Positions 1 to 6,481 of a stretch of 7,027 bases of DNA are shown piece by piece. Source of the stretch: Methanofastidiosum sp964630765. GTDB taxonomy: Archaea; Methanobacteriota_B; Thermococci; Methanofastidiosales; Methanofastidiosaceae. A program made the translations under genes and the position numbers. The notes under the pieces were generated by a model, which saw only the letters and a list, made by a program, of their open reading frames with translations, did no database searches and had not been told where the DNA came from. The stretch is from positions 1 to 7,027 of the forward strand of contig CAZVXE010000065.1 of the NCBI GenBank assembly GCA_964630765.1, in the 5' to 3' direction. Position 1 is the first letter of the stretch, and the number at the start of each line of letters is the position of its first letter.

Positions 1-67
1 GCGAGGTACTCTTCAATACCTCACCTTCTGCTAAACCTTTGGATATCTTTCTTCCGCTTAAGATCAT
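1..67 (-). CDS. Aconitase X swivel-domain (DUF126) small subunit, 5' end only; probable phosphomevalonate dehydratase small subunit
   Basis: Only the first 22 codons are in the window; the gene continues past base 1. They read MILSGRKISKGLAEGEVL and then KSTS, which fits the opening of the DUF126/AcnX swivel family (a short beta strand, then G-x-x-I-S-K-G-x-A-E-G-E). In archaea the stand-alone form of this domain is usually the small subunit that pairs with the [4Fe-4S] aconitase-X large subunit to dehydrate mevalonate 5-phosphate in the archaeal mevalonate (isoprenoid) pathway. Other aconitase-X enzymes act on hydroxyproline, so the substrate is inferred. The ATG at 67-65 lies 4 nt after the UPF0182 stop, and a Shine-Dalgarno-like GGAAGGAT (81-74) sits just upstream, partly inside the end of that gene, so the two are probably co-transcribed. 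The identification rests on a short stretch and was made by recall of the family, not a search. The conserved S-x-x-G-G-V-D-P region expected next is outside the window. Confidence 0.72.
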   Translation of the reverse strand, partial: MILSGRKISKGLAEGEVLKSTS

Positions 68-71
68 TTGA

Positions 72-2924
72 TTATCCTTCCAGTGATTCAAGTTTTTTAA
101 GTATTGAAACAATCTCCTCAGTAAGATTCTTGTATTCTTCGGAACCAGGCTGTAAAGATTCTCTCTGGATATATATCTTAATCAATGATCCAACTAGGTC
201 TTCCTTTTCTCCTGTTGGGGTAACTACAGGCTTTCCATCTGTGGGTGGTTTAGGTGTTACAGGGGCAACTACAGTTATTTTTGAGAATAGATCCTTCAAA
301 GCATCATCAACGGTCTGGCCCCTTCCAAATGTCATTGATCTTGGATCTATTGCAACTATGTCCCAGAGATTAACAGATTCTGCCCTTTGAACATATACCG
401 AAAGAAGGTATAATGGGACTGTCTTTCCCTTGTAAGTAAAGGGATAAAGAATCATATTTCCCTGTCTCTTAGTTTCTGCCAAAAGTCTGAACTCTTCTTG
501 ATACTGACTGTTCAAAAATTCCTGTGTAATTCTCTTACCTGTAATTTTTTCTGCCGAAATGTCAATAGCATAGAATTTTGCTTCTGAATTTTCGTCATCG
601 AGGTACCCATACATAAGAGATGTAAGTTCTCTTGATTCAGCTCTTCTCAAGATCATTTGTAAAAATGCCGCATATTCATAATTTTCAGTTTTTGGATTTT
701 TGGCAATGATGTTGTATATGAAATCTGTATATCGCCCAACATTGTCTCCTAGATCAAACTCGTAGAAGTTTGTCGCTTCGATGTACTCTTTTGGGTCTGT
801 TATGTGGTATGTTGTGTACGCATCAGATACATAGTGGAAATAGTCATCAGGTGCCCTTAACTGGGATCTGACTTCAGCAGGGATTTCACTGCCGTCTTTA
901 ATCCATGGGTATATTTCTAGATATATATCCTTAAAGACGTCATCAGGCCCAACATAATAGACCAATACTTCTCCAGTTTGCATGTTTGTAAGGACCCTAG
1001 CAACGTTCCTCTTGTAATCGAGATTTACATAAGGCATGTAAGTTCCCACATCAAGCCTTAGATTGTAATCTGTTAAGAAATAAGGCTCATTATTGTATAA
1101 TACTATGTAACTATCTAGATCCCTTTCAAACTCTTCCGGGAGATAAATTGAATTTCTCTCATCTAAAGATCTATATGGAACATAATCGAGCGATGCGTAT
1201 TCTGACCAGACGCCGTAACCTTCAAGCCTAAACAAAGTTAATCCACTAATGTTTATTGTATCGACATCTAGAGTTTGAAGATTGTCTCCAAGGTTTGTCG
1301 CCCTGTCCTCTGCTAAGTACATGTTTGTTGAATAGGAATTTGTAGTTACGGTCTCTACTTCAAGCCCGTCTGAATATACATAATCAAGCTGCCCTTCTCC
1401 AAAATAAATCTTAGAAGGTATATTTGTTATTTCTCTAGTGTTTGAGTCCATGATAATTATATCATCTGTTCCAACGTAGAATAAGTTCCTGTTGTAGAAG
1501 TTATCTGTGACAGGTGTTTCTGGTTTTATTGTCTTGTAGGTGGCCCAATAAATCTTCTTTTCTTCTGGATCGAGGAATAAATCAGTATCCGATATAAGAT
1601 AATACCTAGGGCCAAGTTGCGGTCTTGCAAGGACATATGCTGTAACATAGTCCCAGACTCTGGCTCTATCTATCAGGTAACGATTTTCGTTTAGGAAGTC
1701 CTGCACTACCATATTCTTAATTTCTGTCTGGGGTAGTATGTCCACGCTTATTCTCTCAACATTTTCAACATAGGAAACCCATCTGTTTGAGTCGATTTCT
1801 CTCTGGATGTAAGGGGTGTTTAGTAAAGGATTTCCTGCAACACTTCTACTCAGCAAGAATCCCTTTACGCCAGCGGCAGCTGTCGGTGAAACTATTAAAA
1901 GTATTACCAAAATTGCTATAATCCCACGTTTACTAAAGAATCTTTTCTTGTAATCTTCAACGTTTGCTTCAGTAAATTTCATATCTGCAATGCTTTTTAG
2001 TGTTGGCATAAAGACCAGGGCTACCACAAGTAATGCCGCTTTGACAATTCCTGGCATGAACAATGCTACTAAAGATATGCCCCCCATTATTCCAAGTTCT
2101 GTTCTATCCCTTGAAACTACGAGGTTCATTAATCCAATGCCTACAAGAATTAAGGATTCAATAACCCAACCAATTTGTAAGAAATCAAGTATACCAAACT
2201 TGACATAATCCGGGTTATAAATATAGAATGTGAATACGTTACTGAAGAACAGAAGTGCTGAGAAGACAAGTAGAGATAGGAATAAGATTACTGCAGTTAC
2301 AGTCATATGTGTTTTTTCTAAAACAATTTCTTTTGGCTCTTCTCTTACTGTCCCATCCTCAAAAACTCTGCCCAATCTCCTAGCCCTTTCGAAGAATAGA
2401 TTTACGATGTAGGGAAGTGCCACTACCAAGGTCAAAAGGAAAAGAATGCCTTTCCCGATATTGATCAGATTAAGATAGAGGTAGCTTTGATAGAAGCTGT
2501 CTGTGTTATAAATGAAATCCATAATAAGTGGTCTTGCTATTTCAGGGAGTTCCTGCAAATAAAGGGCGTATCTCAGATAGAGTACTGGCACCGGCATGAA
2601 AATGAAAATCAAAAAGAATATTAGGAGATAGATAAGTTTTCCAGCAATATTCTTTCCAACTTCCTGTTTTATTATGTTTCTAAGTGGCGTCACAAGAAAC
2701 ATTATCAGAAACACGATTAGGGCTAAAACTAAACTCCAGACAACACCTATAGCGTAAAGAGAGAGCTTTACCATAAACTGCTCATAAAACAATGTGTAGA
2801 GAACTTTCAAGTTAAAGTAGAGTGGAATTCCAAAGAAGTATGCAATTACCAGAGCAAAAACAATGAAATATAATAATCCTTTAGGGTTAAATCCCTTCCC
2901 ATTTTTTTTAGATTCTTTCTTCAT
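72..2924 (-). CDS. UPF0182 family (COG1615) large multi-pass membrane protein
   Basis: A 950-residue protein of the uncharacterised UPF0182 family, whose usual length is about 900-1000. The N-terminal third has about eight hydrophobic spans (roughly 16-37, 55-80, 96-117, 158-179, 208-234, 246-270, 278-308, 333-356), with a charged loop at 180-207. A large, probably extracytoplasmic domain follows (about 360-885). Blocks that fit the family are N-T-P-Y-I-Q-R-E-I (369-377), Y-H-x-x-D-P (706-711), and G-N-M-I-L-Y-P-F through V-Y-V-Q-R to T-V-D-D-A-L-K-D-L-F (822-880). A proline-rich linker (886-904) leads to a C-terminal charged helix (908-950), as in other members. No function is known. I chose the ATG at 2924-2922. 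A TTG nine bases upstream (2933) would add three residues, but it overlaps a GGAG that is better read as a ribosome binding site. A TATA box 26 nt before the ATG suggests a leaderless or nearly leaderless message. The family is best known from actinobacteria and cyanobacteria, so its presence in an archaeon is notable. Confidence 0.92.
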   Translation of the reverse strand: MKKESKKNGKGFNPKGLLYFIVFALVIAYFFGIPLYFNLKVLYTLFYEQFMVKLSLYAIGVVWSLVLALIVFLIMFLVTPLRNIIKQEVGKNIAGKLIYLLIFFLIFIFMPVPVLYLRYALYLQELPEIARPLIMDFIYNTDSFYQSYLYLNLINIGKGILFLLTLVVALPYIVNLFFERARRLGRVFEDGTVREEPKEIVLEKTHMTVTAVILFLSLLVFSALLFFSNVFTFYIYNPDYVKFGILDFLQIGWVIESLILVGIGLMNLVVSRDRTELGIMGGISLVALFMPGIVKAALLVVALVFMPTLKSIADMKFTEANVEDYKKRFFSKRGIIAILVILLIVSPTAAAGVKGFLLSRSVAGNPLLNTPYIQREIDSNRWVSYVENVERISVDILPQTEIKNMVVQDFLNENRYLIDRARVWDYVTAYVLARPQLGPRYYLISDTDLFLDPEEKKIYWATYKTIKPETPVTDNFYNRNLFYVGTDDIIIMDSNTREITNIPSKIYFGEGQLDYVYSDGLEVETVTTNSYSTNMYLAEDRATNLGDNLQTLDVDTINISGLTLFRLEGYGVWSEYASLDYVPYRSLDERNSIYLPEEFERDLDSYIVLYNNEPYFLTDYNLRLDVGTYMPYVNLDYKRNVARVLTNMQTGEVLVYYVGPDDVFKDIYLEIYPWIKDGSEIPAEVRSQLRAPDDYFHYVSDAYTTYHITDPKEYIEATNFYEFDLGDNVGRYTDFIYNIIAKNPKTENYEYAAFLQMILRRAESRELTSLMYGYLDDENSEAKFYAIDISAEKITGKRITQEFLNSQYQEEFRLLAETKRQGNMILYPFTYKGKTVPLYLLSVYVQRAESVNLWDIVAIDPRSMTFGRGQTVDDALKDLFSKITVVAPVTPKPPTDGKPVVTPTGEKEDLVGSLIKIYIQRESLQPGSEEYKNLTEEIVSILKKLESLEG

Positions 2925-2992
2925 AATCTCCAATAAGAGTTAATCCTTTAAATAATTTACCCGGTTAAGAAGAGAAAACAAGATTTATGTGA
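2925..2992 (-). promoter_or_regulatory. Archaeal promoter of the UPF0182 gene
   Basis: On the minus strand TATTTAAAG (2954-2946) is a good archaeal TATA element. Its centre is 26 nt from the ATG at 2924, so transcription would start at or next to the start codon. A weaker TATA-like CATAAATC lies at 2990-2983; a message from there would carry the GGAG (2931-2928) that sits only 3 nt before the ATG. A pyrimidine-rich stretch on the transcribed sense (about 2984-2968) may help end birA transcripts. Read by eye, with no start-site data. Confidence 0.5.
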
Positions 2993-3008
2993 AGAGAAGT
3001 ATTTATGA

Positions 3009-3956
3009 TTATCTTAATGAAACATCCCCAGAATATACTTTGATTTCTCTTTCCTTTGTCTTTAAGATTAATGCCCCGTTCTCATCGATATCTTTTGCCA
3101 TACCTTCGTAAGTTTCATTAATCCCAATAATCTTGACCTTTTTACCGAGCGTATCTGAATTATTTTTCCATCTCTCAATTATTTGATCAATGTCACCATT
3201 TAGATATTCTTGATAAATCAAATCATAATGCTCTAAAAAGGATTTCAAGAATAGTTTAATGGACACTTCTTCTTTCATTTCTATTTTTAGTGAAGTTCCG
3301 TTTTCTGGGAGAATCTCTTTTTCTGTATTTAGATTTATTCCAATCCCAACAACGATATAATTTATCTTCTCCATATCTGAAGATAGCTCTGTGAGTATGC
3401 CCGATATTTTCTTGCGAGAGACTAATACATCATTGGGCCATTTGATCTTTGCATTAAGATTATTATCCATAGCATTTAATGTTTCAACAAGAGCCAATGA
3501 AGATACTAAAGTCAATTGAGATGCTTTTTCAGGTGAAACATTTGGCTTAAGAATAAATGATACATAAATTCCCCCTTTAGGCGAATACCATCCTCTTCCC
3601 CTTCTGCCACGGCCGGATGTCTGCATCTCTGATATTACAACTGTTCCTTCGTTTTCTTCCAATGCTATCTGCTTTGCCTTGTTATTGGTCGAATCTACTT
3701 CTTCAAAGAATAGGATTTTTTTCCCAATAATCTTTGTATCAAGCAATCTTCCTAGTTCAAATTCTATTTGTTTTTCAGGGGATTTGATAAGCTTATATCC
3801 TTCGTTGGTCTTTGACTCTATTTCATATCCAAGCTCTCTAAGCTTTTTGATATGCTTCCATATAGCTGCCCTTGAAATCCCAATCTCTTTAGATATTTCT
3901 TCTCCAGAAACATAATTGCCTTTTTTCTCAAGGATTTCAAGTATCTTTGACTTCAT
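3009..3956 (-). CDS. birA: Bifunctional biotin-[acetyl-CoA-carboxylase-type] ligase / biotin-operon repressor BirA
   Basis: This 315-residue protein has the full three-part layout of class II biotin protein ligases. An N-terminal winged helix-turn-helix spans about 1-58 (S-G-E-E-I-S-K-E-I-G-I-S-R-A-A-I-W-K-H-I). The catalytic core has S89-T90-N91, the adenylate-binding GRGRRGRGW loop at 115-123, KWPND at 172-176, K183-I-S-G-I-L and G-I-G-I-N-L-N (204-210). A C-terminal SH3-like domain covers about 268-315. It joins biotin to ATP and transfers it to the lysine of biotin carrier domains, in archaea typically those of pyruvate or acyl-CoA carboxylase; no such substrate gene is in the window. The DNA-binding domain suggests biotin-dependent repression, but its target is not visible. 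The ATG at 3956 overlaps the upstream stop as ATGA and is preceded by GGTGA (3966-3962), a good ribosome binding site, so it is translated as part of the upstream operon. All key residues are present. Confidence 0.95.
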   Translation of the reverse strand: MKSKILEILEKKGNYVSGEEISKEIGISRAAIWKHIKKLRELGYEIESKTNEGYKLIKSPEKQIEFELGRLLDTKIIGKKILFFEEVDSTNNKAKQIALEENEGTVVISEMQTSGRGRRGRGWYSPKGGIYVSFILKPNVSPEKASQLTLVSSLALVETLNAMDNNLNAKIKWPNDVLVSRKKISGILTELSSDMEKINYIVVGIGINLNTEKEILPENGTSLKIEMKEEVSIKLFLKSFLEHYDLIYQEYLNGDIDQIIERWKNNSDTLGKKVKIIGINETYEGMAKDIDENGALILKTKEREIKVYSGDVSLR

Positions 3957-4510
3957 TCTTTCACCGAAGAAAAATTAAAGTAAATTTCTGCGCCGGTATT
4001 CAATTTTATGCTTAATCTGTGATCTCCCTGAATGCTATATTCAATTTCTTTTTGGATAAGTCTTTTTTCATTTGTTTTTACAAATTCATTTTCTTCTGAG
4101 ATTTTATCCCCATCAATATAAACAATGTAAGAATAATTTTTGTCTACACCTTCAAGATTTTCTATAGTGAAATCAAAATATATGAGTCTATTTGTTTTTT
4201 TAGTATAGTTATACAAAAGTATTGATTTACTATTAATCAAGTTAACGGTGTATCCTTTTCCCTTAACAAAAAAAGTATCTCCCGGGTGATATGAATTTAG
4301 GCCATCAAGAGTAACTGCACCGTTTTTTATTTTTAATTCGGCACCTTCAAGATTTGAAGTATTGTTATCATTTTCTAGTATTGTAGTATTGAAGTAAAGC
4401 TTTGTGAAACGCTCTTCAGAAATTTTAACCTCGCTAAAAGACAAAAGAACAAATGCAGAAACGAAGATGAAGGAAAAGGCTAATGCATAGAGGACATACC
4501 TATCATTCAC
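3953..4510 (-). CDS. Membrane-anchored exported protein of unknown function (possibly DUF1616-like)
   Basis: I do not recognise this 185-residue protein with certainty. A single hydrophobic segment at residues 5-25, with R4 before it, looks like a signal anchor that leaves residues 26-185 outside the cell. That part is predicted to be mostly beta strands and holds six N-x-S/T sequons (N41, N49, N50, N101, N125, N179), fitting an N-glycosylated archaeal surface protein. The last 75 residues (about 110-185: Y-F-D-F-T-I-E-N-L-E-G, then Y-S-Y-I-V-Y-I-D-G, ending in L-S-I-K-L-N-T-G) resemble the C-terminal beta domain of archaeal DUF1616 proteins, a tentative match from memory. The start is GTG at 4510. 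There is no in-frame ATG anywhere in the gene, and later starts would lose the membrane segment. It overlaps the upstream gene by 8 nt and birA by 4 nt, so it is in one operon with both, although no functional link to DNA binding or biotin is obvious. Confidence 0.8.
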   Translation of the reverse strand: MNDRYVLYALAFSFIFVSAFVLLSFSEVKISEERFTKLYFNTTILENDNNTSNLEGAELKIKNGAVTLDGLNSYHPGDTFFVKGKGYTVNLINSKSILLYNYTKKTNRLIYFDFTIENLEGVDKNYSYIVYIDGDKISEENEFVKTNEKRLIQKEIEYSIQGDHRLSIKLNTGAEIYFNFSSVKE

Positions 4511-5306
4511 TTATCTCAAACCCGTCTTCCTTTGATTTAATACGATTTTCATCCACCAGGTCTTTTATGGCAAGCTCAACATCAAGCTCATCAATACTCA
4601 AAACATTTGATATCTCTGACTTTGATATTTTAGGATCGGTCTTTAATAGCTCATAGACACTTTCCTTTATCTCTTCTTCATCAACGTCTTCGTAAAAGGA
4701 CATATCGCCTTTCTCTTTTCCAGTTTCGTTAGTTAGTGCTTCTTCAGAGACCTCTTCCATAAGCTCTTCTATCTCTGTCTCTTGGAGCGCTTCTTCAACT
4801 TCAGAGATATTTACTTCTTCAGTCACTGCTTCATACGTTTCTTCTTTTTGGTAAGGTGCAGGTTCTTGAGGTGGATATGTATCTATTTTATCAGTATATT
4901 CAAATGACAATCCCCTTTCCATAAGCTCTTTTATTCTTTTGGAAAGTTCAAGTTCTCTATACAGCCAGTAGTTTGGCGTGACTGGTATTATAATATCTGG
5001 CACAAGATAAATTTCATCTTGAAATTCCCCCACCCTTCCGATTATGTCAACAATCTCGCCTCTCTTGAATTTATCAAGAAGCTCGATTTTGTCTGACCAT
5101 GCTTTTAACCTTGTGGTGGCTGTTCCATCATCGATTGTGAAAGAACCGTAGGTATTCTCATTGTTTCTATAGGAATCAATTATAGTGCCTATTATTCTTG
5201 CTTCTTTTGATTCGCCAAAAGGAGTGGAAAGTAAAACTCCCCCCATCTCGTCTTTTTTTAACTTACCATTGACAAGGTCAATAATCCTCATCTTGTAGGC
5301 TATCAT
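4503..5306 (-). CDS. OB-fold nucleic-acid-binding protein with C-terminal winged helix, RPA32/RPA-associated (COG3390-like)
   Basis: This 267-residue protein has three parts. Residues about 35-115 form an OB fold of the tRNA_anti/RPA type (A-R-I-I-G-T-I-I-D, then Y-G-S-F-T-I-D-D-G-T-A-T-T-R-L-K-A-W, then G-E-I-V-D-I-I-G-R-V and I-Y-L-V-P-D-I-I). Residues about 145-215 are a very acidic, probably disordered linker. Residues about 210-267 form a winged helix (I-K-E-S-V-Y-E-L-L, K-S-E-I-S-N-V-L-S-I-D-E, ending D-G-F-E-I-S-E). OB fold plus C-terminal winged helix is the layout of the RPA32 subunit and of archaeal RPA-associated proteins, so a part in single-strand DNA binding during replication or repair is likely. 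The large RPA subunit is not adjacent. The start at 5306 is supported by a TATA box centred 26-27 nt upstream, implying a leaderless message. The internal ATG at 5291 (codon 6) has no ribosome binding site. Confidence 0.85.
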   Translation of the reverse strand: MIAYKMRIIDLVNGKLKKDEMGGVLLSTPFGESKEARIIGTIIDSYRNNENTYGSFTIDDGTATTRLKAWSDKIELLDKFKRGEIVDIIGRVGEFQDEIYLVPDIIIPVTPNYWLYRELELSKRIKELMERGLSFEYTDKIDTYPPQEPAPYQKEETYEAVTEEVNISEVEEALQETEIEELMEEVSEEALTNETGKEKGDMSFYEDVDEEEIKESVYELLKTDPKISKSEISNVLSIDELDVELAIKDLVDENRIKSKEDGFEISE

Positions 5307-5326
5307 TCAATGCTTTTTAACTTGAA

Positions 5327-5347
5327 AGATATATAAGAGTTTTCTTT
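5327..5347 (-). promoter_or_regulatory. Promoter of the RPA-like / exported protein / birA operon
   Basis: On the minus strand the TATA box TTATATAT (5336-5329) is preceded by an A-rich BRE-like AAAGAAAACT (5347-5338). The TATA centre is 26-27 nt from the ATG at 5306, so the transcript should begin at the A of the start codon. No ribosome binding site precedes the gene, which agrees with leaderless translation. Confidence 0.6.
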
Positions 5348-5357
5348 AAATTTAATT

Positions 5358-5398
5358 AGAAAAGAAATAATAATTAAAAAATAAATAATTTATTTAGT
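5358..5398 (-). terminator. T-rich terminator downstream of the pilin gene
   Basis: Immediately after the pilin stop the sense strand runs through an A/T-only inverted repeat (arms at 5395-5388 and 5386-5379, 8 bp each, 1-nt centre) into a tract dominated by T (about 5384-5358, with runs TTTTTT, TTATTATTT and CTTTTC). Archaeal RNA polymerase stops at such T-rich tracts; the hairpin is too weak to matter much. The tract also separates the pilin transcript from the RPA-like operon, whose promoter begins about 10 nt further on. Confidence 0.5.
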
Positions 5399-5866
5399 TT
5401 ATGAGTTTGTGTATGTGTGTACTATAGTTCCGTTAGTTGGTGTTCCTGATGAAGGGGTACTTGTATATGCAATTGTAAATACTCTTGTTTCTCCGGCTGT
5501 TATTGGAATGTAAGCGGTAGCATTATACTCCACAGTTTTAGAATCGCCTGCGGGGATAGTCCAAGTTTGAGTAGTTACCTCATTAGCGTTACCCGCAACT
5601 GCTATTATTATACTACTAACAGTACCTTTTCCACTGTTCTTAAGAGTAATATAATATTTTGAGTCATCGTTAGCTATATTTGCTACCTGTAATTCTGCCC
5701 CAAGCGCACCACTTGCAGCTTCCTGAACTGATCCCTGTGACTGCGTCTGGAAAGATCTAAACCAAATAAAGTATGCTCCAACGGCTGCAACAGCAACAGC
5801 AACTAATAGCATAGTTGCAATAACTGGTGATACAGCCTTCCTGTGTTTTCTAAAAAATTTCATCAT
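5399..5866 (-). CDS. Archaeal type IV pilin (DUF1628-type, class III signal peptide)
   Basis: This 155-residue prepilin begins MMKFFRKHRKA followed by VSPVIATMLLVAVAVAAVGA. The short basic leader, the expected prepilin-peptidase (EppA/PibD-type) cut between A11 and V12, and the hydrophobic helix at 12-37 are typical of archaeal adhesion-type pilins. Like most VSPVIA-type pilins it lacks the Glu5 of bacterial ones. The rest is a Thr/Ser/Ala-rich beta domain (K-Y-Y-I-T-L-K-N-S-G-K-G-T, W-T-I-P-A-G-D-S-K-T-V, G-E-T-R-V-F-T-I-A-Y) with sequons at N115 and N135. I chose the ATG at 5866. A longer frame begins at 5881, but its first codons are themselves the Shine-Dalgarno sequence GGAGGAT (5879-5873), ideally placed 8 nt before 5866; ATG 5863 is also possible. 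No assembly ATPase, platform protein or peptidase gene is nearby, so it must use machinery encoded elsewhere. Confidence 0.92.
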   Translation of the reverse strand: MMKFFRKHRKAVSPVIATMLLVAVAVAAVGAYFIWFRSFQTQSQGSVQEAASGALGAELQVANIANDDSKYYITLKNSGKGTVSSIIIAVAGNANEVTTQTWTIPAGDSKTVEYNATAYIPITAGETRVFTIAYTSTPSSGTPTNGTIVHTYTNS

Positions 5867-5931
5867 TTTTTCATCCTCCATTTTTGCATGGACAATAATG
5901 AATAGTTTTGAATTGTTTTTAAGTGTTTCGG
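5867..5931 (-). promoter_or_regulatory. Pilin promoter, 5' leader and ribosome binding site
   Basis: On the minus strand CCGAAACA (5931-5924) resembles a BRE and CTTAAAAA (5923-5916) a TATA box, which would start transcription near 5893. That gives a leader of about 25-27 nt containing a near-perfect ribosome binding site, GGAGGAT (5879-5873). A leader with a strong site suits an abundantly made surface subunit and contrasts with the leaderless genes nearby. A second TATA-like ATATATTA (5938-5931) lies just upstream. Confidence 0.5.
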
Positions 5932-5940
5932 TAATATATG

Positions 5941-5960
5941 TTAAATTCGCAAGAATTTAA
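5941..5960. repeat. Perfect 8-bp inverted repeat with 4-bp spacer, candidate operator
   Basis: TTAAATTC and GAATTTAA are exact reverse complements separated by GCAA. The element lies about 10 bp upstream of the pilin BRE and about 45 bp upstream of the BRE/TATA of the divergent Lrp-like gene. Its size and dyad shape fit a dimeric helix-turn-helix regulator. Its AT content makes chance occurrence in this AT-rich gap possible. Confidence 0.5.
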
Positions 5961-6000
5961 ACTATCAATAATTTAATTCCAAATATAACAAAATTAATTG

Positions 6001-6037
6001 CGATAAATTTAAATAGTATGGGATTTTATTCCTTATC
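6001..6037 (+). promoter_or_regulatory. Promoter of the Lrp-like regulator / ATPase pair
   Basis: TATA box TTTAAATA (6008-6015), preceded by BRE-like CGATAA (6001-6006), is centred 26-27 nt before the ATG at 6038. Initiation would fall on or within a base or two of the start codon, giving a leaderless message. There is no ribosome binding site before the ATG. Confidence 0.6.
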
Positions 6038-6481
6038 ATGAAAGATATTGATCAAAAGATTATAGATGTCATGAAAGAAAATGCGAGAATCTCAATAACT
6101 GACATCTCAAAAATCACGAATATCCCGGACACCACTATTCATTTCCGCTTAAAAAAGCTGAAAAATGTCCTAAATTACAGGTTAACTCTAAATCACAAAA
6201 AACTTGGTGAAACTTACTATATGATTGAAATAATCCCGGAAACTTATGCAATCGACTCAATCACAATAAAAAAGGCGGAGGACCTATTCGAAAGATTGAG
6301 AAAAATGGAGGGAATATTGTTCGCTGTCAAACTCAAGGATTCATTTATGCAGATAGGAAAGTTCTGCGCCATATACTCAGGAAATGACAAACCAAAGCTG
6401 GACCTCCCCGGGATAAAAGTTGCAACAATAAGTGAAATAGATAAAATCTGGGGTGAAATCGCCCTATGCTCAAAGAGCTAG
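6038..6481 (+). CDS. Lrp/AsnC-type helix-turn-helix transcriptional regulator with a divergent C-terminal domain
   Basis: This 147-residue protein opens with the typical Lrp/AsnC DNA-binding domain: D3-I-D-Q-K-I-I-D-V-M-K-E-N-A-R-I-S-I, then a helix-turn-helix at about 20-42 with recognition helix D31 to L41. The linker and first strand (N47-Y-R-L-T-L-N-H-K-K-L-G) also follow the Lrp pattern, and the total length is normal for the family. The remainder (about 58-147) should take the place of the RAM effector-binding domain, but the usual G-x-x-D signature after the second strand is not evident, so its effector, if any, is unknown. It is probably leaderless. Its last 16 nt overlap the ATPase gene, so the two are translated together, and it is divergent from the pilin gene. 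Control of the pilin, of its own operon, or both is a reasonable inference. Confidence 0.82.
   Translation: MKDIDQKIIDVMKENARISITDISKITNIPDTTIHFRLKKLKNVLNYRLTLNHKKLGETYYMIEIIPETYAIDSITIKKAEDLFERLRKMEGILFAVKLKDSFMQIGKFCAIYSGNDKPKLDLPGIKVATISEIDKIWGEIALCSKS

Noticed and set aside
130..390. Open frame on the plus strand opposite the 3' end of UPF0182
   Set aside because: It lies wholly antisense to a well-supported gene and has no family resemblance, promoter or ribosome binding site.
1990..2412. Two short plus-strand open frames inside UPF0182 (1990-2208, 2230-2412)
   Set aside because: They are antisense to the membrane-spanning part; their composition is explained by the reverse of hydrophobic codons.
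2925..2933. TTG start of UPF0182 nine bases upstream of the chosen ATG
   Set aside because: The TTG overlaps the GGAG likely used as a ribosome binding site and lies before the transcription start predicted from the TATA box.
3679..3915. Plus-strand open frame inside birA
   Set aside because: It is antisense to the HTH and early catalytic region of birA, which has all its conserved motifs.
5379..5395. A/T-only palindrome considered as an operator for the RPA-like operon
   Set aside because: It consists only of A and T, directly follows the pilin stop and merges into a T-rich tract, so a terminator context explains it better.
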